This document shows, in pieces, positions 1-8,917 of a stretch of DNA of 50,628 nucleotides. A program made the translations under genes and the position numbers. Source of the stretch: Arthrobacter sp. (lineage in GTDB: Bacteria > Actinomycetota > Actinomycetes > Actinomycetales > Micrococcaceae). The notes under the pieces were generated by a model that searched no databases, was not told the origin of the DNA, and saw nothing but the letters and a program-made list of their open reading frames with translations. The DNA lies in contig NZ_JAPSHJ010000026.1 of NCBI RefSeq assembly GCF_031179985.1, forward strand, positions 1 through 50,628, given 5' to 3'. Numbering within the stretch: the first letter of the stretch is position 1; each line of letters begins with the position of its first letter.

Positions 1-631
1 CGACTCCCCGCGTGCCCCGCCCAGTTGCCCAGGCTGCTACTTCGGCCAGGGTTCCGTCGGGGACTGGGGTTTCCTCACCCCGTTTTTGCCAGCTTCCGGT
101 GATGTCCTGGATCAGCCGTTCCAGGACGTCGTCGGGGATCTGGTCAAAGGTGGCGCCGTTGTCCAGGTCCACCGCGTGGACCCAGACCTCGCGGGTGCGC
201 ATCCACACTGTTTCGGATGCCGGTACCGTCCGCCCCTGGGCAGTCCGAACCTCGTGGCTCCACGCTTCGGAAGCCGTGTCCCGCCACTCAACATTGAGAT
301 GGATGGCTGAGTGGTCAAAGAGATTTCGAAGGGCGGTGGGGCTGAGGGTGGCACCGAAATCTATCTCCTTGTTGCGTTCCTCCGGGGAGGAATACATGGG
401 CGTCTCAATACCGGTGTTGGCCCATTCGACAAGCCGGGAAAGTGCCCGGGCGTTGTAACTGACGTGCGAGACGACGTGGCGCCGCGTCCAGCCAGGCAGC
501 AGGGACGGCGCGTCAAGATCGGCGTCGCGGAGCTCATTGAGCTTTCGCGCAAAAAATGCAGTTCCCCGCCGCGCCGTCAGCAGCTGTGCCTGCAGCAAGG
601 GGTCCTGGGTCAGGTCATGACGTGCTACCAA
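1..631 (-). CDS. Mycothiol-dependent maleylpyruvate isomerase, C-terminus cut by the window edge
   Basis: The product should isomerise maleylpyruvate to fumarylpyruvate in the cytoplasm using mycothiol, the step after gentisate ring cleavage. About 210 residues are visible. Near residue 45 is LPGWTRRHVVSH, the metal-binding/DinB-like helix typical of the family, followed by REVWVHAVDLDNG, also a family signature. The start is a TTG ten bases after the hydrolase stop, preceded by AAGGGG at good spacing; no ATG fits as well. The gene is the last visible member of the gentisate operon. The family is normally about 240 residues, so only a short tail should be missing beyond position 1. Family assignment is confident, the role is inferred from the operon. 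Confidence 0.88.
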   Translation of the reverse strand, partial: MVARHDLTQDPLLQAQLLTARRGTAFFARKLNELRDADLDAPSLLPGWTRRHVVSHVSYNARALSRLVEWANTGIETPMYSSPEERNKEIDFGATLSPTALRNLFDHSAIHLNVEWRDTASEAWSHEVRTAQGRTVPASETVWMRTREVWVHAVDLDNGATFDQIPDDVLERLIQDITGSWQKRGEETPVPDGTLAEVAAWATGRGTRGV

Positions 632-641
632 GGTTTTCCCC

Positions 642-1514
642 TTAGTCCGTGGCGGAACCGGAGGCTGCCACTGCCCTGTTGCGCAGCATTCCGATCCCTT
701 CGATGCTGGTTTCAAGGACCTGGCCGTGGCGGAGGTACCGCTGCGGCTGGCGGGCGTGGCCCACACCGCCCGGGGTACCGGTGATGATGACGTCCCCTGG
801 GTTCAGGGTGATCATCGTGGAGATGTAGGAAACGAGGAACTCCGGGCCGTGCACAAGATCCCCGGTGGAAGCCTCCTGCATCAGTTCGTTGTCCAGGCGG
901 GTGCTGATGGTTCCACCAGGGGTCCACTCGTCGGTGGTTACCAGGACGGGGCCCAGCGGAGTGCTGTTTTCCCAGTTTTTGCCCTGCAGCCATTCTTTGG
1001 TCCTGAACTGCCAGGTGCGCATGGAAACGTCATTGCAAATGGAGTAGCCGGCGATGTGGTCTGCGGCGTCCGATTCAGCGATATGCCGGCCGCTTTTTCC
1101 GATTATGACCGCGAGTTCGGCTTCCCAGTCGATCGCGTCGTCCTGCTCCGGAAGCTCGATATCGTCGTTGGGGCCAATCAGCGTTTCAGCGAATTTGGAG
1201 AACAGCGTGGGGTACTCGGGCAGGTCGCGGCCCATCTCCTGGATGTGGGTGCGGTAGTTCAGGCCAACGCAGATGATCTTGCCGGGCTTGGTAATCACGG
1301 AGGCGAGGCTGGCGCCGTCGAGCGCTGCACCGCCGTCGAGCGCTTCAGTGCCGGTGGCCGCTTCCGCGATTGTTCGCCACTCAGGATTGGCGAGCAGTTC
1401 GCCGACGTCGGCGTACCCGGGGATGACCGTGAACTTGCCGTCGTCCTGGCGGGCCGCCACCGTGCTGTTGTTAGGGCTGGTGCTGGTGCTGGTGCGGAGC
1501 GTGGCAAGTCTCAC
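642..1514 (-). CDS. Fumarylacetoacetate hydrolase-family enzyme, probable fumarylpyruvate hydrolase
   Basis: A 290-residue FAH-fold enzyme expected to split fumarylpyruvate into fumarate and pyruvate. It contains KIICVGLNYRTHIQEMG, the catalytic metal site run IDWEAELAVIIGKSG, and the C-terminal ITGTPGGVG loop, in the standard order. The start is GTG, overlapping the dioxygenase stop by four bases (GTGA), which indicates translational coupling. The first 60 residues are a less conserved FAH N-terminal domain. Position between gentisate dioxygenase and maleylpyruvate isomerase argues for fumarylpyruvate rather than fumarylacetoacetate or homoprotocatechuate-pathway substrates, although the sequence alone cannot exclude these. 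Confidence 0.88.
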   Translation of the reverse strand: MRLATLRTSTSTSPNNSTVAARQDDGKFTVIPGYADVGELLANPEWRTIAEAATGTEALDGGAALDGASLASVITKPGKIICVGLNYRTHIQEMGRDLPEYPTLFSKFAETLIGPNDDIELPEQDDAIDWEAELAVIIGKSGRHIAESDAADHIAGYSICNDVSMRTWQFRTKEWLQGKNWENSTPLGPVLVTTDEWTPGGTISTRLDNELMQEASTGDLVHGPEFLVSYISTMITLNPGDVIITGTPGGVGHARQPQRYLRHGQVLETSIEGIGMLRNRAVAASGSATD

Positions 1515-2608
1515 TGGTCGGTTCCTTCGATGTAAGTGCGGTTGAGGTTCAGGCGCTCAATGATGGGCTGGTCGCCGAATTTGAAGAGGTCGAACTGGGT
1601 TTCCGCTTGCAACGACCAGGCAACCCATGAAGGCACGACGGCGAGGTCCCCCTTTTCGAGGTGGGTGGTCTCCCCGTTCAGCACAATCGAGCCGCGGCCT
1701 TCGAAGACCTGATAGATGCTGGAACCGACTTCGCGGGTTACGGGGGTCCTCGCGCCGGCACGGAGCCTGTGAAATTCAGCGCGGATGGTGGGCATAACGT
1801 CCCCGCCGGTGGTGGGGTTGGTGTAGCGGACGGCGGCATGCCCCGGGGACACGGTGGCCGGTTGGCCTTCGTCTTCGAGCAAAAGCTGTTCCGTGAGGGC
1901 CCGGTCGGTGAATTCCCAGCGGTAGGCACTGATGGGGGAGTTCACGGTGTTCTGCAGCCCGGAGAGCGGCCGGAGGCCCGGATTGGCCCAAAGGCGCTCT
2001 GAGCGTGAAACGTTGGGCGTGGACTCATCAGTGACGCGCTCGCTGCCAAACTCGAAGAACGCACTGTCGGTGTAGTGGACGAACGGGATGTCCAGCCCGT
2101 CAATCCACGCCATGGGTTTGTCAGTCTCGTTGTGGTGGCCGTGGAAGTTCCAGCCGGGTGTCAGCAGGAAATCTCCGCGGGACATGCGGACGGGGTCGCC
2201 GTTGACCACCGTCCACACTCCTTCGCCTTCCACCACAAAGCGGAACGCATTCTGCGAATGCCGGTGCTCGGGAGCAGTTTCGTGGCCGCCCAGATACTGA
2301 ATGGCGGCCCACAGGGTGGGCGTGGCGTAGGGGCGTCCGCCCAGGCCGGGGTTGGCCAGAGCGATGGCACGCCGCTCGCCACCTCGTCCCACTGGCACGA
2401 GATCTCCGGAGCGCTCTGCCAGCGGAAGGAGGGAATTCCATCTCCAGACGTGTGGCACGGCCTGCGGTTTGGGGGTCATCGGCATGAGATCGCCGATCTC
2501 CGTCCACAGCGGGATGAGGTTCTCCCGGTTGAAATCCTTGTACAGCTGGTCCAGTTGCTCCTGCTCCTCAGCAGTGGGTGCAGGAGCAATCATCTGGTTC
2601 TCGCTCAT
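1511..2608 (-). CDS. Gentisate 1,2-dioxygenase
   Basis: A 365-residue bicupin that should cleave gentisate between the carboxyl- and hydroxyl-bearing carbons to give maleylpyruvate, using Fe(II). The first cupin carries HRHSQNAFRFVVEGEG and later WNFHGHHN, giving the histidine ligands; a second cupin near residues 270-345 has the GSSIYQVFEGRG and WVAWSLQ strands. Length agrees with the family. The ATG start has AAGGAGAGG upstream. It sits between the aryl-AMP ligase and the fumarylpyruvate hydrolase on the same strand and overlaps the latter by four bases. This is the most secure enzyme assignment in the operon and anchors the pathway to gentisate. Confidence 0.95.
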   Translation of the reverse strand: MSENQMIAPAPTAEEQEQLDQLYKDFNRENLIPLWTEIGDLMPMTPKPQAVPHVWRWNSLLPLAERSGDLVPVGRGGERRAIALANPGLGGRPYATPTLWAAIQYLGGHETAPEHRHSQNAFRFVVEGEGVWTVVNGDPVRMSRGDFLLTPGWNFHGHHNETDKPMAWIDGLDIPFVHYTDSAFFEFGSERVTDESTPNVSRSERLWANPGLRPLSGLQNTVNSPISAYRWEFTDRALTEQLLLEDEGQPATVSPGHAAVRYTNPTTGGDVMPTIRAEFHRLRAGARTPVTREVGSSIYQVFEGRGSIVLNGETTHLEKGDLAVVPSWVAWSLQAETQFDLFKFGDQPIIERLNLNRTYIEGTDQ

Positions 2609-2627
2609 AGCGGCCTCTCCTTATCAA

Positions 2628-4304
2628 TCAGGGGTGCGTAGTGGAAGTGGATGCCTGCAGCAGATGGGCAACGTCCTCGCGCAGCTGCTTCTTATTGATC
2701 TTGCCGACCTTCGTGGTGGGGATTTCGTCCACCACCACGAGCTTCTCGGGAATCTTGAAGGCGGCAACGCCCGTACGGCGCAGGCTGTCCTGGACATCGG
2801 CCAGCGTAAGTTCAACGCCCGGTTTGAGCGTGACGAAGAGGCAGAGTTTTTCGCCCAGCAGGGGATCAGGCATGCTGACAGCGGCGGCGAGCGTGACGGC
2901 GTCGAGCCTGTAGACAAGGCTTTCAATTTCCTCGGCGGAGATCTTCTCCCCGCCGCGGTTGATCATGTCCTTGTCCCTGCCCTGGACAATAAGGTTGCCG
3001 TCCGGGCGGCGTTCCACGATGTCGCCGCTGCCGTACCAGCCGTCCTGTGTGAAGGCCCGAACGTTGTGTTCGGCTGCCTTGTAGTAACCGCGCGGAGTGT
3101 AGGGACCACGGGTGAGGATTGCTCCGGGGACTCCGTCCGGCAGGTCATTTCCAGTCTCATCAACAATCCGGATTTCGTCCGCCTCCGAGACAGGCCTGCC
3201 CTGCGTCATGCAGATCACGTCGTCCGGATCGTCCAGCCGGGTCATGTTGATCAGGCCTTCGGCCATGCCGAACACCTGCTGCAAGGTGGCGCCAAGGACC
3301 GGCTTGACCTTCCGTGCGATCTCGTCGGCCAGCCGTGAGCCGCCCACCTGCAGGACTTCCAGCGTTTCCAGCTGATCGCCGTCGTGCTCCTGCTGGTATT
3401 CGATCCACCGCTGAGCCACCGCAGGCACGGCGGCGGACAGTGTGACGCCTTCTTCCTTGATCGTGGCGAATGCCTTGCCCGGTTCGGGGCTCGGAAGCAT
3501 CACCACCCGGCCGCCGGCGAACAGGACGCCAAGGATACCCGGGCAAGCCAGCGGGAAATTGTGGCTGACCGGCAGGGTGCCCAGATACACCGTTTCGGGC
3601 GTCACGTTGGAGACAACGGAGCTGGCTTTGATGTTGTAGGCGTAGTCATTGTGAGTCCGCGTAATCAGCTTCGGCAGGCCGGTGGTCCCGCCGGAGAGCA
3701 GGAAACAGGCGGGGTCATCGCCCGCCGGGGCAACGGAGTCCAGCTGCTTTCGGGCCCCCGCTGGGTCCGTGGCAGGAGCGAGCAAAGCGTCAAGATCGAC
3801 GTTCCCCGCGTTGACCTGTCCCGAGACCAGTACACGCGTCAGGCTCGGTGTTACCTGGGCGATGTGGTTGGCGAGGTCCTGGTGACTGAAGTCCTTGATG
3901 GAATCGCGCACGGCTATGGCACAGGACTCGGACAGTTCGGCGAGGTAGCTGAGCTCAAACTGCCTGTGTGCCGGGAGAGCCATCACAGGGACTATTCCCG
4001 TTCTGAAGCACGCCAGCGTCAGTACGGTGAACTGCCAGCAGTTGGGAAGCTGGACAAGGATCCGGTCGTCCTTGCGCAGGCCAAGAGCCAGCAGCCGTTC
4101 TGCCCCACCATCCATCCGGTCAACGAGTTCCCGGTAGGTCATGCGGACATCTCCATCGACCAAGGCAACTTGATCCGGGAAGCGGTCAGCGGTGTCCAGA
4201 ACGTAGGCGCCGAGCGGTCTGTCCTCCCAGTAACCCTTTGCCCGGTACTTGGCTGCGTCTTCCGGGGGCCAGGGTACCGCTCCTTCGCGGGTATGGCTGG
4301 TCAT
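2628..4304 (-). CDS. Aryl-AMP/aryl-CoA ligase, probable salicylate-activating enzyme
   Basis: A 558-residue adenylate-forming enzyme of the 2,3-dihydroxybenzoate-AMP ligase type, expected to activate salicylate with ATP. Visible motifs are the phosphate loop LLSGGTTGLPKLI near residue 200, the A5-like FGMAEGLINMTRLDD, the YGSGDIVERRPDGNL aspartate motif and the C-terminal lysine in TTKVGKINKKQLRE. The N-terminus (EDAAKYRAKGYWEDRPLG) is typical of DhbE-like ligases. ATG overlaps the preceding synthetase stop (ATGA) and has GAGGAG upstream. Streptomyces salicylate degradation by the CoA route uses a ligase of this kind. Salicylate as substrate is inferred from context; other hydroxybenzoates are possible. 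Confidence 0.88.
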   Translation of the reverse strand: MTSHTREGAVPWPPEDAAKYRAKGYWEDRPLGAYVLDTADRFPDQVALVDGDVRMTYRELVDRMDGGAERLLALGLRKDDRILVQLPNCWQFTVLTLACFRTGIVPVMALPAHRQFELSYLAELSESCAIAVRDSIKDFSHQDLANHIAQVTPSLTRVLVSGQVNAGNVDLDALLAPATDPAGARKQLDSVAPAGDDPACFLLSGGTTGLPKLITRTHNDYAYNIKASSVVSNVTPETVYLGTLPVSHNFPLACPGILGVLFAGGRVVMLPSPEPGKAFATIKEEGVTLSAAVPAVAQRWIEYQQEHDGDQLETLEVLQVGGSRLADEIARKVKPVLGATLQQVFGMAEGLINMTRLDDPDDVICMTQGRPVSEADEIRIVDETGNDLPDGVPGAILTRGPYTPRGYYKAAEHNVRAFTQDGWYGSGDIVERRPDGNLIVQGRDKDMINRGGEKISAEEIESLVYRLDAVTLAAAVSMPDPLLGEKLCLFVTLKPGVELTLADVQDSLRRTGVAAFKIPEKLVVVDEIPTTKVGKINKKQLREDVAHLLQASTSTTHP

Positions 4305-6385
4305 TTTGCTTTCTCCTCAGTAATGACGACGGCGTCAAGGGCAACGAGACCTTCAGCGGTCAGGCGCAGGGGATTAATTTCGATTTCGGCGATGCCGTCG
4401 TTGGTTAGCAATGCATTGCCGAGCCTGGCCACAATTCCGGCCAGTTCTGACCGATCGAGTACCGGTCCGTTTCGGAAGCCATTCAGCAGTTCCCGGGCCT
4501 GCAGCTCATCAGCCATTGCAGCGGCGGTTCGTTCATTGAGCGGCACTGTCCGGATGGCGACGTCGGCCAGCACCTCTGCAGCAGTTCCCCCCAGACCCAG
4601 AACCATGACGGGACCGAACACAGGGTCGCGGCGGGCACCTAGTACAAGGTCTACGCCCGGGGAGGCCATGGTTTCAACAAGGAATTCCTTGGCGCCTACT
4701 GACTGGAGCGAGTCGAATGCAGCGTCGAGGGAAGTCGGCGAAGTAATGCCCAGGTGGACACCGCCTATGTCTGTTTTGTGCAGGACCTCGGCGTCCACCA
4801 GCTTGACTGCCACCGGTGCGCCCAGATCGGCCAGTGCATGATGGGCGGCTGTCCTGTCAGCGCAGCGCTTTCTCGGCGGGGTGCTGATTCCCAGGGCGTC
4901 AAGAAGCTCCTTCGAGCGGATTTCATCCCAGGGGCCGGCGATGTCCAGTGCGTGCACATGCAGTCCCTCGACGCCGGCGTTGCTGCTTCCAGCCTCAGCG
5001 GCGGACTTGTCCCGCTCGAACTGGTCCCGCTCGAACTGGGCACGGGCGTCATCGACCAGCGCTACAAGACCGCGGGCCAACGACGTCGGACCCGAAATCA
5101 GCGGCAGCCCCAGATCATGGGCTGATTTGCGAGACCGCTCCACGTCGCTGTCCGGTCCGTCCACGCCGACGAGGATGGGCAGCGAACCGGCCGCCCCTGA
5201 TTCCGCGATCGACGCCGGCAGATCGGCGATAGGTTCGGTCAATCCGTAGACGGCCAGCAGATCCACTGAAGGATCCGAGGCCACGGCGGCAACGATCCTG
5301 TCATAGCCCGGGCCTGGCCTGCCCGTATCCACCGGGTTCGCCTGGAACGTCAGCGGAGGAAGCAACCCTGCAATGGTTTCCTGGCTTGAGGCCGACAGCC
5401 GGGGCACGGAAACGCCGGCACTGTGCAGGGCGTCAGCGATCAGGAGGCCGGGTCCTGCCTGTCCGGTGATCAGGCCAACGCCCGGATTGGCCGAGGGTTT
5501 GAGCCTCTGCCCGCTCAACGCTGTGACAGCTTCAACCAGTTGCACTTCGTCATCTACCAGGACCGCGCCGGCCTGCTTTAGCGCGGACCTGGTGGTCCGC
5601 CAGGAGGTTGCCAGGGCACCGGTATGGGACTGCGCAAACTCCGAAACATCATTGCGGCCCACCACCAAGGCGACCAATGGTTTGGACGCAGTCAGTTTCC
5701 GGACGGCGTTGAGCAGAGCAGGGCCATCCGCAACATTTTCCAGGTGCAGGGCCACTACCTTGGTTTGTTCGTGGGTTATCAGGTAATCAAGGACCTCGGG
5801 GGCACCGATGTCGATGCCCGCCCCGATCCCGATGCCAAGGCTCACGCCCACCCCCGCCTTTTCCAGCTGGAAGGCCAGGACATGGTTCACTCCGCCGCTG
5901 GCGGCAACCACCGCCACGGAACCCTGGCTGAGTTCGGCCACACCGGGGACAAAGCTGGCCCGGAGGGAACGGTGCGGTACGAAAAAACCGGACGTGTTAG
6001 GGCCCAGCAGCCGGATGCCTGTGTCCTCGACGGCCTCGACCACCTGACGTTCAACAACGGCGCCGGATTCCCCTGCTTCGGAGAATCCGCCGGCGCAGAC
6101 CAGCGCTGCCTTCACTCCGCTGGCGGCACAGTCCCGGAGGGCCTGACCGGTCACAGAAGCGGGAACGCACAGGACGGCCAGGTCCAAGGGGGCGGCCGAT
6201 GCTGCAACGGCGGCAGCCACTGAGGAGTGCATGGTGCCATCGGCGTTGCGGCTGTTGACCAGCGCCACGGTGGAGGGGAAGGATGCCAGGGATTCCGCCA
6301 TTGCTGCCCCCAGTTTTCCGGGGCTTGCGGAGGCGCCGACGACGACGATTCCGGCGGGTTCGAAAAGTGCAGAAAGATTATGCAT
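4301..6385 (-). CDS. NDP-forming acyl-CoA synthetase-like protein, probable CoA-transfer step of salicylate activation
   Basis: A 694-residue protein with the three parts of ADP-forming acyl-CoA synthetases: a CoA-binding Rossmann domain (about 1-130, starting LFEPAGIVVVGASASPGKLG), succinyl-CoA-ligase-like domains (about 140-460) containing the phosphohistidine motif SHTGA and an NPVD segment, and an ATP-grasp domain (about 480-690) with VLHKTDIGGVHLG. ATG at 6385 is chosen over 6421 because AGAAGG lies upstream and the longer form would reach far into the hydroxylase gene. It overlaps the hydroxylase by eight bases and the ligase by four. The normally conserved SQSG strand reads AASGG. It may transfer the salicylyl group to CoA together with the AMP ligase. 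Confidence 0.82.
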   Translation of the reverse strand: MHNLSALFEPAGIVVVGASASPGKLGAAMAESLASFPSTVALVNSRNADGTMHSSVAAAVAASAAPLDLAVLCVPASVTGQALRDCAASGVKAALVCAGGFSEAGESGAVVERQVVEAVEDTGIRLLGPNTSGFFVPHRSLRASFVPGVAELSQGSVAVVAASGGVNHVLAFQLEKAGVGVSLGIGIGAGIDIGAPEVLDYLITHEQTKVVALHLENVADGPALLNAVRKLTASKPLVALVVGRNDVSEFAQSHTGALATSWRTTRSALKQAGAVLVDDEVQLVEAVTALSGQRLKPSANPGVGLITGQAGPGLLIADALHSAGVSVPRLSASSQETIAGLLPPLTFQANPVDTGRPGPGYDRIVAAVASDPSVDLLAVYGLTEPIADLPASIAESGAAGSLPILVGVDGPDSDVERSRKSAHDLGLPLISGPTSLARGLVALVDDARAQFERDQFERDKSAAEAGSSNAGVEGLHVHALDIAGPWDEIRSKELLDALGISTPPRKRCADRTAAHHALADLGAPVAVKLVDAEVLHKTDIGGVHLGITSPTSLDAAFDSLQSVGAKEFLVETMASPGVDLVLGARRDPVFGPVMVLGLGGTAAEVLADVAIRTVPLNERTAAAMADELQARELLNGFRNGPVLDRSELAGIVARLGNALLTNDGIAEIEINPLRLTAEGLVALDAVVITEEKAK

Positions 6386-7973
6386 GGGAAGCCTTCTCTT
6401 CAGTGATGGCGGAGGCTTCATTGATGGCTACGGCGTCGGCCCGGCCTGAGAGGACCAGCGTGGTGGCGGCGGCGATGTCGGGCTGATCATTGACCACGAT
6501 GCTTGGGATGCCCCCGGCGAGCCTTGCCTCCTCTGAAAGCAGGGCGCGGGTGAGGGGGCTGCCTCCGGCGATAACGACGTAGGGAGGAGTGGATGCCAGT
6601 TCTTGGAAGATTGCGTTGAGCCCTTCCTCGGTGTCGGGAGCCGTGAGGAGCAGACCCGTTGATCCCTTGGCTTCTTCGGGTAGCTCGGTCAGAGGAAGCT
6701 CCTGAGCGCCGGAGTGCAGGCGGGTGTCATTACCGTTCTTCGTCAGGCGCAACAGGCGGCCCTCGAACGCTACCGGACCTGCCTGCAAGGGCGTGTCCAG
6801 CGGATCGGCGCCGTGAATGCTGCGCCATTCCTTCTCTGTGGCGTCTACCAGCTCCGGGTCGCGCTGCCGGATCTTGTCGATGTCGATGCTCCGGGAGAAG
6901 AAATGGAAGGTGAACTGCAGGGGTTCGAAGGCCTGGTGGTAGCGGCCAAAATGTTCCCACCAGCTGAGGCTGGGCCGTGCGGAGTTCTGGATCTTGGCGA
7001 CGTCGGGCTGGCGTTCTGCCTCGTAGTTCGTCAGGGCAAGCTCCATGTTGTCGGCGTGGGCGGCCACTTCGCGGGCCAGGACCACCGCGTCCTCCATCGC
7101 CATCTTGGTCCCGGAACCGACAGAAAAGTGGGCCGTGTGGACGGCGTCGCCGAGGAGGACGACCTTGCCCTTATGCCAGGTCTTCGTTTGGCGCGTGCGG
7201 AAGTTGGCCCAGCGGGAGTTGTTGGACACCAGAGGCTGCCCTTCGATGTCTTCGGCGAAGAGTTTCTCCAGATAGCGTTGTGTTTTTTCGTCGGACGGCC
7301 CCGGAGGCTGACTGACGTCGAACTCGTCCAGGCCGGCCTTCCGCCACGTTTCCTGATCGGTTTCGACGATGAAGGTGCTCAGCTCTTCGCTGATCGGGTA
7401 GGCGTGGGCGGCAAAGTTTCCGTGCTCGCTGCGCCGGTGGATGAATGTCAGTCCGTTGAACAGGTTGGTGGTTCCGAACCAGATGAACTTGGCGGTTGCG
7501 GTCTCGGCCGTGTGGCCCAGTGCTTCCCCCAGCTGTTCGCGGGTCTGGGAGTTTGCGCCGTCTGCTCCGACAATCAGGTCGAAGTCGCCAAGGTCCTCAA
7601 GGCGTGGTGCCACTTGGCCGAAACGCATATCCACGCCCACCTGGGCGGCTCGCTCCTGAAGGAGCCGCAGAATGGTTTTGCGGTGGATGGCAGCCATTCC
7701 GTTGCCGCCGAAGGATGTCCGCTCGCCTTTGAGCCACACCTCGATGCTGTCCCAGTGCTTCCCGAAGTTCTTCAGGCCGTCCCTGAGTACAGAGTCGGCC
7801 TCATTGATCCGCCGAAGGGTGGCGTCCGAGAAAACCACGCCGAAGCCGAAGGCGTCCGAAGCCTGGTTGCGTTCGAAAAGAACAACCTCAGCTTGAGGCA
7901 TTCTCTGTTTCAGGAGTGCCGTAAAGAACAGGCCGCCGGGACCACCGCCGATACAAGCCACGCGAATCGCCAT
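6378..7973 (-). CDS. FAD monooxygenase, probable salicylyl-CoA 5-hydroxylase
   Basis: A 531-residue flavoprotein hydroxylase expected to convert salicylyl-CoA to gentisyl-CoA with NAD(P)H and oxygen. The N-terminus has the FAD dinucleotide fold ACIGGGPGGLFFTALL, the middle has FDLIVGADGANSQTR, and near residue 285 VVLLGDAVHTAHFSVGSGTK, a form of the GD motif typical of salicylyl-CoA and aminobenzoyl-CoA hydroxylases. ATG at 7973 is preferred over the upstream GTG because GAGG lies eight bases ahead of it. It is the first gene of the gentisate operon, just downstream of the split-palindrome promoter. An aminobenzoyl-CoA monooxygenase is the main alternative, made less likely by the gentisate genes behind it. 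Confidence 0.85.
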   Translation of the reverse strand: MAIRVACIGGGPGGLFFTALLKQRMPQAEVVLFERNQASDAFGFGVVFSDATLRRINEADSVLRDGLKNFGKHWDSIEVWLKGERTSFGGNGMAAIHRKTILRLLQERAAQVGVDMRFGQVAPRLEDLGDFDLIVGADGANSQTREQLGEALGHTAETATAKFIWFGTTNLFNGLTFIHRRSEHGNFAAHAYPISEELSTFIVETDQETWRKAGLDEFDVSQPPGPSDEKTQRYLEKLFAEDIEGQPLVSNNSRWANFRTRQTKTWHKGKVVLLGDAVHTAHFSVGSGTKMAMEDAVVLAREVAAHADNMELALTNYEAERQPDVAKIQNSARPSLSWWEHFGRYHQAFEPLQFTFHFFSRSIDIDKIRQRDPELVDATEKEWRSIHGADPLDTPLQAGPVAFEGRLLRLTKNGNDTRLHSGAQELPLTELPEEAKGSTGLLLTAPDTEEGLNAIFQELASTPPYVVIAGGSPLTRALLSEEARLAGGIPSIVVNDQPDIAAATTLVLSGRADAVAINEASAITEEKASHA

Positions 7974-8013
7974 TGATTTCACCTCAAGGTATTGAAAAGA
8001 GCTGTCCCGATCA

Positions 8014-8057
8014 TTATGTAACGAAAATCAGGGCAACGTCAATGCGATGTTACATAA
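8014..8057 (-). promoter_or_regulatory. Promoter and split-palindrome operator of the salicylate/gentisate operon
   Basis: Arms TTATGTAAC (8014-8022) and GTTACATAA (8049-8057) form a perfect 9-bp inverted repeat with 26 bases between. On the minus strand TTGACG (8042-8037) and TACATA (8020-8015) fit -35 and -10 boxes with a 16-base spacer. The left arm covers the -10; the right arm lies upstream of the -35 and contains the stop codon of the PaaX gene. E. coli PaaX is known to use a split palindrome with about 27 bases between half-sites, so binding by the adjacent regulator is a strong inference. Confidence 0.75.
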
Positions 8058-8883
8058 GGATTTCCCGACCCTGCTCAACGGTCTGACCTATTACCCCGGA
8101 AACAAAGTCGGTGGCTGCGGGTCCAAGCTGCCGATGAATGGCGCCGAAAAGGGCATAAGCTTGACCGCTCGGCCAATCGGCCGGCTGCAGTTCGCGGGGC
8201 AGAACGGGGTCGCGGAAGGGGAACCTCCGGAAGTCGCCGATCACCTGCATGCGCTCAATCAGGGCTGTCTGCCCGTCCTTCTGTGCATTCACCGGCTCGT
8301 TGTCGAGGTGGTTGTAGGAGCGGATAAACCCGCGGTAATCCGAACCAAGGTGCTCCAGATCCCAGCAGCGCCCTGCAATATCCCTGTCCTGCTCCAGATC
8401 GCCGGTTCCGCACCACAGCACATCGATCTTTGCCAGGGGGTACTCCGCAGCGAGCCCGCGGACGTCGTCGAACAGGTCATGCGGTGCCAGCCATGTGGAC
8501 GGAGATAGTTGCCCGAACCCATGCCAGGCCAGGCGCTTCCGCAGTTGTTCGCGGACGGCGCGCTCGGACTCGGGAACCTGGTAAATCACCATGGTCCAAC
8601 GGCCCTGCCAGCTCTCCTCCCGGTGGCGGAAAATTCTCTCCCGGCCTTCGTTCAGGATCTCCAGCATGTGCGGGGTGAGGGAGTACACCGTCTCCCGCCC
8701 GACCCGCCGGGTGGTGAACCAGCCTTCCTTGCGGAGCCTGGAAAGGTTCACGCGAACAGTTGCGGGCTCGACGTCGAACACCGCCAGGAGTTCCGTTATG
8801 TCAGCAAGCCGCACCTCACTCCCGGCATAGCGAAGGTAGTCCCCGAAGAGATCCAGGATCAGGGCTCTGGGCTTCCACTGCAT
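8050..8883 (-). CDS. PaaX-family transcriptional regulator
   Basis: A 277-residue regulator with an N-terminal winged helix (about 1-90; ALILDLFGDYLRY, then VRVNLSRLRKEGWF and VYSLTP) and the PaaX-type C-terminal ligand domain with WQGRWTMVIYQVPE and RKRLAWHGFG. PaaX proteins repress aromatic catabolic operons and are released by aryl-CoA esters; here salicylyl-CoA or gentisyl-CoA is the likely inducer. ATG at 8883 follows GAGGAG at seven bases, better than the upstream ATG at 8928. It lies between the catabolic operon and the divergent transporter. Matching split palindromes flank it on both sides, suggesting control of the operon, the transporter and itself. Confidence 0.9.
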   Translation of the reverse strand: MQWKPRALILDLFGDYLRYAGSEVRLADITELLAVFDVEPATVRVNLSRLRKEGWFTTRRVGRETVYSLTPHMLEILNEGRERIFRHREESWQGRWTMVIYQVPESERAVREQLRKRLAWHGFGQLSPSTWLAPHDLFDDVRGLAAEYPLAKIDVLWCGTGDLEQDRDIAGRCWDLEHLGSDYRGFIRSYNHLDNEPVNAQKDGQTALIERMQVIGDFRRFPFRDPVLPRELQPADWPSGQAYALFGAIHRQLGPAATDFVSGVIGQTVEQGREILM

Positions 8884-8917
8884 AAGACTCCTCAAATTGT
8901 GCCGTGCGGGTGGAGGG

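Noticed and set aside
3384..4841. A 485-residue plus-strand frame opposite the ligase and synthetase genes
   Set aside because: It spans the junction of two well-defined opposite genes and has no recognisable domain.
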